A DNA stretch of 64,000 bases from JBHJHP01 sp042219825. Lineage in GTDB: Bacteria > Bacteroidota > Bacteroidia > Bacteroidales > UBA5342. The position numbers and the translations under genes are program-made. The notes beneath the pieces are model-generated. The model did no database searches. It was not told the origin of the DNA and saw only the letters and a list, made by a program, of their open reading frames with translations. Positions 28,545 to 38,086 of this stretch are shown piece by piece. Numbering within the stretch: the stretch's first letter is position 1; each line of letters begins with the position of its first letter. Location of the stretch: the NCBI RefSeq assembly GCF_042219825.1, contig NZ_JBHJHQ010000006.1, forward strand, positions 62,001 to 126,000. Reading direction: 5' to 3'.

Positions 28545-30500
28545 ATGAAAAAACTAAATATAATATTCAAAACAGGTTTATTCATTATACTCTTCAGTAT
28601 AACGTCCTGTAATTACCTTGAAGTCGACAAGTATTTTACTGATATGTTGACAGAAGAGCGGGCTTTTCAATCAAAGCAGTATACTGAACAGTGGTTATGG
28701 AATACTTATTCATGGCTGCAGGGTTCCGGTCGTGAAATTGCAACCAGGGGTAATACAGCCTTTTCATTTGCTTCAGATGAGGCGGTATTTTCTGACTGGG
28801 GCGGTGGTTTGGAAATTCAACAGTACCAGAACGGTGAATACAACGAATCAACACAGATTCATGAAGACCGTTGGGGTGATTTGTATCGCGGTATTCGTAA
28901 GGCATCAACATTTATTTATAATGTAGATAACTGTGAGGAGCTGAATGCAAGTGTTCGCCAGGATTATAAGGCACAGGCCAGATTTCTTCGTGCGTATTTT
29001 TACTGGATGCTACTGAAACAATATGGCCCGGTTCCCATCATTAAACCGGACGAAGGTGCTGACATAAGTTTGACTTATGAAGAGCTGGAAATGGAGCGTA
29101 CACCATTTGATGAATGTGTGGATTACATCACCACAGAACTTTTAACAGCAGCACGTACGCTTCCAAAGTCCCGACAGGCTAACTGGTTGGGACAGGCTAC
29201 TGCAGGTGCAGCACTGGCAACCCGTGCCAAAGTATTATTATATGCTGCCAGTCCACTTTATAACGGAAATACAGATTACTATAACTTTAAAAATCCGGAC
29301 GGTACGTTGTTGATTAACCAGGTGTATGATGAGGAAAAATGGGCAAAGGCAGCAGCTGCTGCTAAAGACGTTATCAATTTAGGATTGTATGAACTGAATA
29401 CAGTGCCTTACGAAGAAGGTGTAACCAAACCACTGGCTTCAAATGTACCGACAGATCCTTACCCAAATGGTGCTGGTAATATTGATCCGTTTGAATCATA
29501 CCGTCAGACATTTAACGGTGAGGTGACAGCATCTAATAATCGTGAGTTGATTTTTGTGGCTCCTGAAAGTTCTATTAATGATATGGTAAAACATTTTACA
29601 CCAAAACAGTTAACAGGTTGGAATTGCTTTGCCATGACTCTGAAACAACTGGATGCGTATTATATGTTCGATGGAAAAGATATTCATGATGCAACGGCGG
29701 AGGTTCCTTACAGCGATGATGTGTTTACAACGTCTTCAACTCAGGTACCTTTTTTACCTGCTGGTGTCAATTATTCTTATGCATACCGTGAACCACGTTT
29801 TTATGCATCGGCATCATATAATGGCGTTATATGGGAAAACAAAAGTACTACTGTAACCAGTCTCCGTAATAAGCAGATATTCTATTACAAAGGTAGAATT
29901 GATGGTAAGAACGATGCTGATATTGAACACTATGTGCTAACAGGTCTTGGCATTAAAAAATTTTACAATCCGTTGGATTCATGGAGTGAAGGTGGACAGC
30001 GATTGCATAAAGTTGAGCCGCGCATCCGTTATGCAGATGTATTGTTATGGTATGCAGAGGCACTGAACAATCTTACGCAGTCGTACACATTAAAATCATT
30101 TGATAATCAGATTGATATCACTGTGTCAAGAGATGTTAATGAAATGCGTTTTGCCATTAGCCGTATCAGGTTCAGGGCAGGATTACCTGATTATTCAGAG
30201 GACGTATATGCCAGTAGAACTGAATTCTATACAGCGCTTAAAAGAGAACGACAGATTGAGCTTTTCATAGAAAGTGCACGCTATTTTGACCTGAGAAGGT
30301 GGAAGGATGCAGAAGTTGAGGAAGCCTTGCCTTTATGGCGTTACAGTGTGGATGTTACCGCATCAAGCTATAAAGACTTTTATACAAGGGAACCACTCTG
30401 GGTTAAAAAACGATTTGGGAAGGAGATGTATCTATGGCCGCTACCCCTTAACGAGCTGAGAAGGAACAGTAAACTGGTACAAAATCCGGGTTGGGAATAA
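28545..30500 (+). CDS. susD: SusD-like surface glycan-binding lipoprotein (second)
   Basis: A 651-residue RagB/SusD lipoprotein with lipobox SITSC. The family segment QARFLRAYFYWMLLKQYGPVPII and the C-terminal RQIELFIESARYFDLRRWK are present (each split here from longer homologous stretches). I use ATG 28545, 7 bases after the susC stop. An earlier in-frame ATG at 28524 would overlap susC and put an extra segment before the signal peptide. Confidence 0.94.
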   Translation: MKKLNIIFKTGLFIILFSITSCNYLEVDKYFTDMLTEERAFQSKQYTEQWLWNTYSWLQGSGREIATRGNTAFSFASDEAVFSDWGGGLEIQQYQNGEYNESTQIHEDRWGDLYRGIRKASTFIYNVDNCEELNASVRQDYKAQARFLRAYFYWMLLKQYGPVPIIKPDEGADISLTYEELEMERTPFDECVDYITTELLTAARTLPKSRQANWLGQATAGAALATRAKVLLYAASPLYNGNTDYYNFKNPDGTLLINQVYDEEKWAKAAAAAKDVINLGLYELNTVPYEEGVTKPLASNVPTDPYPNGAGNIDPFESYRQTFNGEVTASNNRELIFVAPESSINDMVKHFTPKQLTGWNCFAMTLKQLDAYYMFDGKDIHDATAEVPYSDDVFTTSSTQVPFLPAGVNYSYAYREPRFYASASYNGVIWENKSTTVTSLRNKQIFYYKGRIDGKNDADIEHYVLTGLGIKKFYNPLDSWSEGGQRLHKVEPRIRYADVLLWYAEALNNLTQSYTLKSFDNQIDITVSRDVNEMRFAISRIRFRAGLPDYSEDVYASRTEFYTALKRERQIELFIESARYFDLRRWKDAEVEEALPLWRYSVDVTASSYKDFYTREPLWVKKRFGKEMYLWPLPLNELRRNSKLVQNPGWE

Positions 30501-30524
30501 TCAATGTTTTAAAACGATAGAAAA

Positions 30525-31409
30525 ATGAAAAATATAATAAAATATATCACAGTCTTAACTGGTTTTCTGGGCGTGTTCCTTATGTCGTCTTGTGATGAAT
30601 TACCGGAGGAGCAATTTGTGAAATACGTGCTTTTTGCCAGAAACGGATTCGTAGAACATCAGTTTGAGTATCGTTCTGATACATTGTTACGCAAAGATAT
30701 CAGTGTTTCGGTCAGTGGTACATCTGTACTAAATAAGGATCTGGATTTTACGATTGCTGTTGACCCGGATACACTTAAGGATTATAACTATGCCAGGTAT
30801 CTGGAAGATTCCTCTTTGTATTTGCAGACTTTACCGGATTCCTGTTACAGTTTTGAATCATTATCAGGTACGGTAAAAGCCGGAGATGAATATGGTCTTA
30901 TTCCGGTTAATATTATTGGAAGCAAAGTAAATAAATTCCATAATTATGTATTACCCTTACGCATTGTAAGTGCATCGGAATATACGATAGCTCCTGTTTA
31001 TTCTGTGCTGATGCTTGAAGTACAGTTTGTGAATAATTATTCAGGAACGTATGTATTTACAAGCAGTGTAAGTGGTATACAGAGAAACGGAAATCTGGAA
31101 TTTAAAGTGGTGGATGAAAATACCTGCTTTTTTATTTCTAATTATACCGGCGATGTATATAATACATATCCACCAATTCTTGTAACATTTAATTCGGATA
31201 ACAGTTTGACTATTTCAGGACGTGATGAGGATGAACTTAATATTGTGGAAAGCGATACAACCTTGGCAGGTGAAACAACGAATTATTTTGAAGAAGATGA
31301 AAAAGCTTTAACCAGAACATTAACACTTACGTTCAGTTATTATGATCCTGTAAGTGAATCTACTAAGCTTTTTGATGGTGTGATGGTAATGGCACTTGAA
31401 GAAGAATAA
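30525..31409 (+). CDS. DUF1735/DUF4361-type PUL lipoprotein
   Basis: A 294-residue lipoprotein (lipobox LMSSC, Cys23) placed directly after SusD. The N-terminal half resembles the DUF1735 (BT_3987-like) fold: FVKYVLFARNGF, then DISVSVSGTSVLNKDLDFTIAVDPDTL. The C-terminal half (about 165-294, FVNNYSGTYVFTSS...) resembles DUF4361. Such proteins are thought to be accessory surface glycan-binding proteins. The domain calls rest on recognition of typical sequence, not on a search. Confidence 0.75.
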   Translation: MKNIIKYITVLTGFLGVFLMSSCDELPEEQFVKYVLFARNGFVEHQFEYRSDTLLRKDISVSVSGTSVLNKDLDFTIAVDPDTLKDYNYARYLEDSSLYLQTLPDSCYSFESLSGTVKAGDEYGLIPVNIIGSKVNKFHNYVLPLRIVSASEYTIAPVYSVLMLEVQFVNNYSGTYVFTSSVSGIQRNGNLEFKVVDENTCFFISNYTGDVYNTYPPILVTFNSDNSLTISGRDEDELNIVESDTTLAGETTNYFEEDEKALTRTLTLTFSYYDPVSESTKLFDGVMVMALEEE

Positions 31410-31422
31410 TAAACATATAATT

Positions 31423-33936
31423 ATGATCGCAAACAGAATTAAAATAATGAACCTGGGTAAAATAATTACCGGCATTGCCGGATTTGGGATTTTGTTATCC
31501 TCATGCATTGGAGGAGTATCTGAAAAAACTGCAACGACAGAGCTCCGGGCTCCCGCCTATCCATTAATTACGATCGATCCATATACCAGTGCATGGTCCA
31601 CATCCGATCAGTTGTTTGATACACCGGTAAAACACTGGACAGGCAGAACACATTCCTTAATCGGTGCTATTCGCGTTGACTGCGAAGTTTATCGTTTTCT
31701 GGGGAAGGAGGATATACCATTGAAGACTCTTTTGCCCATGGCAGAAGAAGAGGAATGGGTTGGTAAATACACATTTGATAAACCTGCCAAAGGTTGGGAA
31801 CAAAGTAAGTATAACGATAAGTCCTGGAAATCAGGGAAAGCCGGGTTTGGTACGTTGGGAACTATTCAGGCAAGAACAGACTGGGATACGGATAATATCT
31901 GGGTTCGCAGGGAATTTACATTACCGGAGCTCGCCAAGGGCGCGGATATTTATCTGAAATATACCCACGATGATGATTTTGAACTGTATCTAAATGGAAA
32001 AGAGATCGTGAATACAGGGAATAAAGCTCGCCGGAATGTAGTTCAGAAGATTGATGCATCACTGCTTAATTCGAATGGGAAAAACGTCATAACAGCTCAT
32101 TGCCTTGATCGTGGAGGTCTGAATTATGTTGATTTCGGATTATATACCGAAAACGACAGAAAACAGGTGTTTGAGCAGACTGCGGAACAGAAATCAGTCG
32201 CATTATCTGCCACTCAAACCCATTATGATTTTACCTGCGGACCTGTTGATTTAAAAGTGGAATTTGTATCACCACTACTACCGGACGACCTTGACCTGTT
32301 GTCACGTCCTGTTAATTACATCAATTATAATGTAACATCCAACGATGGGGCAGAGCATGAAGTTCAGGTGTATTTTGAAACCACGCCTGAATGGGCGGTG
32401 AATGATCCTTTTCAGGAAGTTCAGGTTACTCAGGGACATACCGGAGATGTGATGTATGTTAAAGCAGGGACAACAGAACAACCTATTCTTGAGAAAAAAG
32501 GTGACAATGTAAGAATTGACTGGGGATATGCTTACCTGGCATCGGTCTCGGATGATAATTCACAGGTGTCGGTTGGCGATTATTTTGAATCAAAAGAAGC
32601 ATTTGTAAATTCAGGAAATGCTGGTGCAAATATCGATGCTATCACCACAAAAATGACACAGAAAATGCCTTCTATGGTTTGTGTTAAAGAGCTGGGTAAA
32701 GTTTCAAAAGAAACTTCAGGATTTGTTATGATCGGCTATGATGACATTGAATCCATTCAATATTTTGGTGATAATCTAAAAGCATGGTGGACTCAGGGTG
32801 GTGAGGTAACGTTTGATGATGCCTTACAAGCTGCAGCTTCGGATCATGATGTAGTATTGAAACGTTGTAATGCTTTTGATAATGAAGTTTGGAACGAAGC
32901 TGTTACGGCAGGTGGAAAGAATTATGCCGATCTCTGTGTGTTGGCTTATCGTCAGTCGGTTGCTGCACATAAACTGGTTAAGGATCCCGAAGGAAATATT
33001 TTATTCCTGTCGAAAGAAAATTTCAGTAATGGTTCTATCGGAACAGTGGATGTGACCTATCCGTCAGCTCCATTATTTTTAAAATATAACCCGGACATGC
33101 TGAAAGGTATGCTGAATCCAATCTTCTATTACTCAGAAAGTGGGAAATGGACCAAGCCCTTTGCAGCGCATGACGTGGGAACCTATCCAAAGGCAAACGG
33201 CCAGACCTATGGTGGTGATATGCCGGTGGAAGAGTGTGGAAACATGGTAATCCTCACAGCGGCTATTGCAGAAATGGAAGGAAATGCAGATTATGCAGAA
33301 CAACATTGGGAAGTACTGACAACATGGGCCGACTATTTGATGGAGAATGGTCTGGATCCTGAAAATCAGTTGTGTACGGATGATTTTGCCGGTCATTTTG
33401 CCCATAATGTAAATCTATCGGTAAAAGCGATTATGGGTATTGCCAGCTATGGCAAACTGGCCCAAATGCTGGGTAAAACTGAAGTAGCAGATACGTATAC
33501 CAAAGAAGCTAAGAAAATGGCTGAAGAATGGATGAAAATGGCCGATGATGGCGATCATTACCGCCTGACTTTTGACAAGCCAGGTACCTGGAGTCAGAAA
33601 TATAATCTGGTATGGGATAAACTGCTGGGTTTTGGAATTTTCCCTGGGACCGTAGCGGAAAAAGAAGTGACATATTATTTAACCAAACAAAATAAATACG
33701 GACTTCCTTTGGATAACCGTCGCACATATACCAAATCTGACTGGGTGGTATGGACCGCGACAATGGCATCTGATAAAGCAACATTTCAGAAATTCATTGA
33801 TCCGTTGCACGACTATGTGACGGATACACCTGACAGGGTTCCGATGAGTGACTGGTATGAAACACCAAATGCTGAACAGGTAGGCTTTCAGGCAAGATCA
33901 GTTGTGGGAGGTTATTTTATAAAACTATTGGAATAG
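31423..33936 (+). CDS. Glutaminase-A-like DUF4964/DUF5127/DUF4965/DUF1793 lipoprotein with inserted beta-sandwich module
   Basis: A lipoprotein of about 837 residues. DUF4964 begins RAPAYPLITIDPYTSAWS and includes HWTGRTHSLIGAIRVD. DUF5127 follows (DFTCGPVDLKVEFVSPLLPDDLDLLSRP), then DUF4965 and the (alpha/alpha)6 DUF1793 part (about 590-835, PFAAHDVGTYPKANGQTYGG; GTWSQKYNLVWDKLL). Between DUF4964 and DUF5127, at about 108-241, sits a foreign beta-sandwich module (KGWEQSKYNDKSWKSGKAGFG ... NIWVRREFTL ... HDDDFELYLNGKEIV ... YVDFGLY). The same module recurs in three other genes of this locus. 'Glutaminase' is only a family label; in PULs these proteins are suspected glycosidases. The start could be ATG 31423 or ATG 31447; the latter gives a 20-residue lipoprotein signal (ILLSSC). 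Confidence 0.82.
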   Translation: MIANRIKIMNLGKIITGIAGFGILLSSCIGGVSEKTATTELRAPAYPLITIDPYTSAWSTSDQLFDTPVKHWTGRTHSLIGAIRVDCEVYRFLGKEDIPLKTLLPMAEEEEWVGKYTFDKPAKGWEQSKYNDKSWKSGKAGFGTLGTIQARTDWDTDNIWVRREFTLPELAKGADIYLKYTHDDDFELYLNGKEIVNTGNKARRNVVQKIDASLLNSNGKNVITAHCLDRGGLNYVDFGLYTENDRKQVFEQTAEQKSVALSATQTHYDFTCGPVDLKVEFVSPLLPDDLDLLSRPVNYINYNVTSNDGAEHEVQVYFETTPEWAVNDPFQEVQVTQGHTGDVMYVKAGTTEQPILEKKGDNVRIDWGYAYLASVSDDNSQVSVGDYFESKEAFVNSGNAGANIDAITTKMTQKMPSMVCVKELGKVSKETSGFVMIGYDDIESIQYFGDNLKAWWTQGGEVTFDDALQAAASDHDVVLKRCNAFDNEVWNEAVTAGGKNYADLCVLAYRQSVAAHKLVKDPEGNILFLSKENFSNGSIGTVDVTYPSAPLFLKYNPDMLKGMLNPIFYYSESGKWTKPFAAHDVGTYPKANGQTYGGDMPVEECGNMVILTAAIAEMEGNADYAEQHWEVLTTWADYLMENGLDPENQLCTDDFAGHFAHNVNLSVKAIMGIASYGKLAQMLGKTEVADTYTKEAKKMAEEWMKMADDGDHYRLTFDKPGTWSQKYNLVWDKLLGFGIFPGTVAEKEVTYYLTKQNKYGLPLDNRRTYTKSDWVVWTATMASDKATFQKFIDPLHDYVTDTPDRVPMSDWYETPNAEQVGFQARSVVGGYFIKLLE

Positions 33937-33943
33937 GAAATAT

Positions 33944-33966
33944 GGCAGACAGTTTTACTGTCTGCC
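33944..33966 (+). other. Perfect intra-operon hairpin without T-tract
   Basis: GGCAGACAG-TTTTA-CTGTCTGCC is a perfect 9-bp stem with a 5-base loop, in the 51-base gap between the DUF4965 and GH92 genes. No T run follows, so it is not a standard terminator. It may stabilise or process the operon mRNA or attenuate it. Confidence 0.6.
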
Positions 33967-33987
33967 AATGTCAATTATATTGGGAAG

Positions 33988-36267
33988 ATGAGACAACGGT
34001 TGGTTTTTGTTATAATATTAATATTTGAGCTGTCGCTATTCAGTGTCAGAGGACAGGATATTAAGCCTGTGGATTATGTCAGTACCTTAATGGGCACTGA
34101 TTCTGAATTTATTTTATCAAATGGTAATACCTATCCGGCTATTGCTATGCCCTGGGGAATGAATTTCTGGACACCACAGACAAACAAGATGGGAGATGGC
34201 TGGGTATATGGCTATGATGCGCATAAGATAAGAGGCTTTAAACAAACACATCAACCAAGTCCATGGATCAATGATTACGGTCAGTTTTCTCTGTTCCCAA
34301 TGACAGGGGATTTAAAAATTGACGAGGATGACAGAGCCAGCTGGTTTTCGCATAAGGCAGAAACGGCTAAACCACATTATTATAAAGTCTACCTGGCAGA
34401 TTACGATGTAACAACTGAAATTACCCCGACAGAACGGGCGGCTATGTTTCGGTTCACCTTTCCTGAAAATGATAAATCATTTGTATTGATCGATGCTTTT
34501 GATCAGGGATCTTACATCAAAATTGTTCCGGGTGAAAATAAAGTGATCGGTTATACAACAAGAAACAGTGGGGGTGTACCGGAAAATTTCAAAAACTACT
34601 TTGTTGTTGTATTTGATAAATCTTTTGTTAAAAGTGATGCATGGAATGGTAATCAGTTGGTTGAGAATGCCAAGGAAATGCAGGGGTATCATGTAGGTGC
34701 TGCCATTCAGTTTGAAACACGAAAAGGAGAACAGATACATGCTAAAGTGGCTTCATCATTCATAAGTTATGAACAGGCAGAACTGAACCTTAAGGAATTA
34801 GCAAATGATTCATTTGATCAGCTAAAAAACAAAGGTGAGGCTGTCTGGAATAAGGAATTGTCGCGGCTTGCAGTGAAAGGCGGTACGGACGATCAGATCA
34901 AAACCTTTTATTCAGCGCTTTACCGTGTACTTTTGTTCCCGCGTAAATTTTATGAAGTAGACAAGGACGGAACTATTGTACATTACAGCCCCTATAATGG
35001 TGAGGTCCTGCCCGGATATATGTTTACAGATAATGGATTTTGGGACACGTTCAGAGCAGTATTCCCTTTCTTTAACCTGATGTATCCTTCTTTGAATGAG
35101 AAGATTCAGGCAGGTCTGGTGAATGCGTATAAGGAAAGTGGCTGGTTGCCTGAATGGGCAAGTCCCGGACACAGGGATTGCATGATCGGATCAAACTCAG
35201 CCACACTTATAGCAGATGCATATTTGAAAGGATGCAGGGGATACGATATTGAAACCTTATGGGAGGCCGTTGTAAAGAATACACAAAATGAAGGACCACT
35301 ACATTCCGTTGGCCGTTATGGTGTTAATTATTATAACAAATTAGGGTATATCCCATATAATGTTGGAGTGAATGAAAATGTAGCCCGGACACTTGAATAT
35401 GCATTTGCAGATTTTTGCATATATCAGCTGGGTAAAAAACTGGGTAAACCAGAAAAGGAAATTAAGATTTTTGCTGAACGGTCGCAAAATTACAGGAATG
35501 TTTTCGATGAAGGTCACAATCTGATGCGAGGGCGTAATGTAGACGGATCATTTCAAAAACCTTTCAGCCCGTTTAAATGGGGTGATGCATTTACAGAAGG
35601 AAACAGCTGGCATTATACCTGGTCTGTTTTTCATGATGTTCAGGGATTAATTGACCTGATGGGTGGGAAAAAGGAATTTTTGGCGATGCTGGATTCTGTT
35701 TTTATTGTTCCTCCGATATTCGATGATTCTTACTATGGACAGGTGATTCACGAGATAAGGGAGATGCAGGTGATGAATATGGGCAATTATGCACATGGTA
35801 ATCAGCCAATTCAGCACATGATTTACCTGTATAACTATGCCGGTCAGCCGTGGAAAACACAATATTGGATCCGTGAGGTTATGGACAGGTTGTATACACC
35901 TGAGCCGGATGGTTATTGTGGGGATGAGGATAACGGACAAACATCGGCGTGGTATGTTTTCAGTGCCATGGGATTTTACCCCGTTACACCATCAGCTGAT
36001 CAATATGTAATTGGTACACCTCTATTTAAGAAAATGACTGTAACTCTTGAAAACGGGAACAAGATTGTCCTGAATGCTCCTGATAACAGTTTGGATAACA
36101 AATACATTCAGGCTATACAAATGAATGGAAAGGCATACGATAAAAATTATTTCAGGTATGGAGATTTAATGGATGGTGCCGATATAACATTTGATATGGG
36201 AAATGAACCAAATAAAAAGCGCGGTATCAAAAAGTCGGATTTTCCGTACTCATTTTCAAACGAATAG
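33988..36267 (+). CDS. GH92 alpha-mannosidase
   Basis: A 759-residue calcium-dependent exo-alpha-mannosidase with a signal peptide. It has the two-domain GH92 layout: N-terminal beta-sandwich (VDYVSTLMGTDSEFILSNGNTYPAIAMPWG) and (alpha/alpha)6 barrel. By family comparison, the general acid is likely Glu537 (TEGNSWHYTWSV), and the base pair lies at Asp646/Asp648 in GDEDNGQTSAWYVFSAMGFYPV. The HGNQPIQHMIYLYNYAGQPWKTQ segment (split across the active site) has Gln-Pro where many alpha-1,2-mannosidases have Glu-Pro, which may affect linkage specificity. It is a paralog of the enzyme at 38087. Confidence 0.93.
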   Translation: MRQRLVFVIILIFELSLFSVRGQDIKPVDYVSTLMGTDSEFILSNGNTYPAIAMPWGMNFWTPQTNKMGDGWVYGYDAHKIRGFKQTHQPSPWINDYGQFSLFPMTGDLKIDEDDRASWFSHKAETAKPHYYKVYLADYDVTTEITPTERAAMFRFTFPENDKSFVLIDAFDQGSYIKIVPGENKVIGYTTRNSGGVPENFKNYFVVVFDKSFVKSDAWNGNQLVENAKEMQGYHVGAAIQFETRKGEQIHAKVASSFISYEQAELNLKELANDSFDQLKNKGEAVWNKELSRLAVKGGTDDQIKTFYSALYRVLLFPRKFYEVDKDGTIVHYSPYNGEVLPGYMFTDNGFWDTFRAVFPFFNLMYPSLNEKIQAGLVNAYKESGWLPEWASPGHRDCMIGSNSATLIADAYLKGCRGYDIETLWEAVVKNTQNEGPLHSVGRYGVNYYNKLGYIPYNVGVNENVARTLEYAFADFCIYQLGKKLGKPEKEIKIFAERSQNYRNVFDEGHNLMRGRNVDGSFQKPFSPFKWGDAFTEGNSWHYTWSVFHDVQGLIDLMGGKKEFLAMLDSVFIVPPIFDDSYYGQVIHEIREMQVMNMGNYAHGNQPIQHMIYLYNYAGQPWKTQYWIREVMDRLYTPEPDGYCGDEDNGQTSAWYVFSAMGFYPVTPSADQYVIGTPLFKKMTVTLENGNKIVLNAPDNSLDNKYIQAIQMNGKAYDKNYFRYGDLMDGADITFDMGNEPNKKRGIKKSDFPYSFSNE

Positions 36268-36332
36268 AACCGAAATTCTAATATAAGTGATCATTATTTT
36301 TAAAAATTAACATTAATTTAAAATTAGAGATT

Positions 36333-37649
36333 ATGAAAAAAAGTTTATTCTCAACATTTATGGTTGTTCTGGCACTTATGCTGGGAACCTATGTGCAAGA
36401 TGTTTGCGCTGAAGCTGATACTATTAAATCACTCGTAATCCTTCCTACAGGTAAAGCATCAGCTAACACGGTACTATGGAGTTACACACTGTCTGAACCG
36501 TTGGAAAACTGGATGAATACAGACTACAATGAGGCCGACGACTGGTTTACCACATGGACGCATGATGCTCCTGGTGGATTTGGTAACAGAGGACCGCAGG
36601 GTACCGAATGGACCAGTGCGGAGGGAACCAGCATCTGGTTAAGGAAAATATTTAATCCGGGTGATTTGTCAGCCGAGTTAATTCAAAATATGTATCTAAA
36701 CATCTTTCATGATGATGATGTAATTATTTATATTAACGGAGTTGTGGCATTCCAGGAAACCGGATGGAACGATGCCTACGAAGTTAGGGAGATGACCCAG
36801 GAAGGTAAGGATGCATTTCTTTCTAATCAGGATAACCTGATAGCTGTAAAATGTACACAGGGTGTAGGAGGTCAGATGATTGACTTTGGTATTGAAACGA
36901 AAGAGCCGGCTACTGCAATTATTCCTACAGCTCAACTGGAAGCACAAACATGGAAGTACAAGGAAATTGCTTTTGAGACAATTGATGCTGACTGGAACAC
37001 TGTTGGGTTTGATGACTCCGGTTGGTCAGAAGGTCAGGGCGGATTTGGAGATGATACAACAATCTTATGGTTACCAATTAATACTGTTTGGGGGCCAACA
37101 AATTACACAGATATTTATCTGAGAAAAACAGTAACATTCCCAACTCTATCTTCTGCTCAGCTCGAAAAGGTTGTATTAAACATCATGTACGATGATGATA
37201 CAGAAGTTTATATCAACGGGGTTTTAGCATTTTCCGCGCCAAGCTGGGTAACAAATTATGTTCAGAGAGATATCACTGAAGAAGCAAGAGCCGCTATCGT
37301 AAATGGTGGTGAAAATACCATCGCGGTTCATACATATCAAAACGAAGGTGGTCAGTATATTGATATGGGAATACTTACAGCATATGAAGTTGGAACTCCA
37401 ATTGAAAAAGTTCTTGCTGAACAGCCAGTTTCAGTATATTTTAATAATAGAACAAATAATCTTACGGTATCAGGTGACCAGGTATCTAAAGTGGATATCT
37501 ACAGTATTTCGGGTAAACTGGTAAAATCTGTAAATATTAACAGTGCAGATAATGTAAAAGTTAATCTTAATGCATTACCGAAAGGAATTTATATCTCTTC
37601 TGTTATGGACAGAGGTGAAAGATGTGCTGTTAAATTTATAAAAGAATAA
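36333..37649 (+). CDS. Stand-alone tandem beta-sandwich module protein with T9SS signal, candidate glycan-binding protein
   Basis: A 438-residue secreted protein made almost only of two copies of one module plus a T9SS type A sorting domain (about 360-438, VDIYSISGKLVKSV ... GIYISSV). Module 1 is about 45-190 (WSYTLSEPLENW ... SIWLRKIF ... NIFHDDDVIIYINGVVAF ... MIDFGI). Module 2 is about 205-350 (TWKYKEIAFETIDADW ... GGFGDD ... DIYLRKTV ... NIMYDDDTEVYINGVLAF ... GGQYIDMGI). The same module appears in the GH2 pair and in the DUF4965 protein of this locus. The protein has no recognisable catalytic domain. Its place between two GH92 genes suggests extracellular binding of the locus glycan. I do not recognise an assigned family for the module. 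Confidence 0.75.
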   Translation: MKKSLFSTFMVVLALMLGTYVQDVCAEADTIKSLVILPTGKASANTVLWSYTLSEPLENWMNTDYNEADDWFTTWTHDAPGGFGNRGPQGTEWTSAEGTSIWLRKIFNPGDLSAELIQNMYLNIFHDDDVIIYINGVVAFQETGWNDAYEVREMTQEGKDAFLSNQDNLIAVKCTQGVGGQMIDFGIETKEPATAIIPTAQLEAQTWKYKEIAFETIDADWNTVGFDDSGWSEGQGGFGDDTTILWLPINTVWGPTNYTDIYLRKTVTFPTLSSAQLEKVVLNIMYDDDTEVYINGVLAFSAPSWVTNYVQRDITEEARAAIVNGGENTIAVHTYQNEGGQYIDMGILTAYEVGTPIEKVLAEQPVSVYFNNRTNNLTVSGDQVSKVDIYSISGKLVKSVNINSADNVKVNLNALPKGIYISSVMDRGERCAVKFIKE

Positions 37650-37661
37650 TTATCAAATTAA

Positions 37662-37692
37662 GCAATGCTACCGGATTAACCGGTAGTGTTGT
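37662..37692 (+). terminator. Hairpin after the tandem-module gene, weak terminator
   Basis: A stem of about 13 bp (7 perfect pairs CTACCGG/CCGGTAG extended by wobble pairs) with a 5-base loop ATTAA lies 12 bases after the stop. The following sequence (GTTGTTACC) is only weakly T-rich, so termination may be partial. Confidence 0.5.
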
Positions 37693-38086
37693 TACCGTTG
37701 ACGAACAATTAAAAGTCCGGTTCAATATTCATCCGTTATAGTTACAGGCTGGATCATATTTCCAGAATAAGTTAGTTAGTACATCTTATAAAATTCTCAA
37801 TTCACTTCCGGTCTTGTAAACATTTTTAGAAAAGACATTCTGAATGGCTTTTGAATAAAACGGGTAATATTAACCGGATTTTTATATGTTTTGTTCGTTT
37901 GAAGTTTATAGATTTATGCCCCTCCGTGGGCATATCTTTAATTTATGCAGAGCCTTTATATAATAAATATATTTGGTTTAAATCTGCCATTCAAATGAGT
38001 AATTCAGCTGCTTTTGTTTTATTGTTATTGCGGTTGAGTTAGAGGTGTAACTTGTCATTATTAATAGTAAAAGATTGTTTAAGGTA
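37693..38086. other. Intergenic region between tandem-module gene and GH92
   Basis: A stretch of about 390 bases with no supported gene; one 63-codon open frame at 37851 lacks coding character. It may hold a separate promoter for the second GH92 and the GH2 genes, since a hairpin precedes it. Confidence 0.5.

Noticed and set aside
31396..31422. TTG start of the DUF4965 gene overlapping the previous gene
   Set aside because: Two ATG codons (31423, 31447) downstream give normal lipoprotein signals without overlap.
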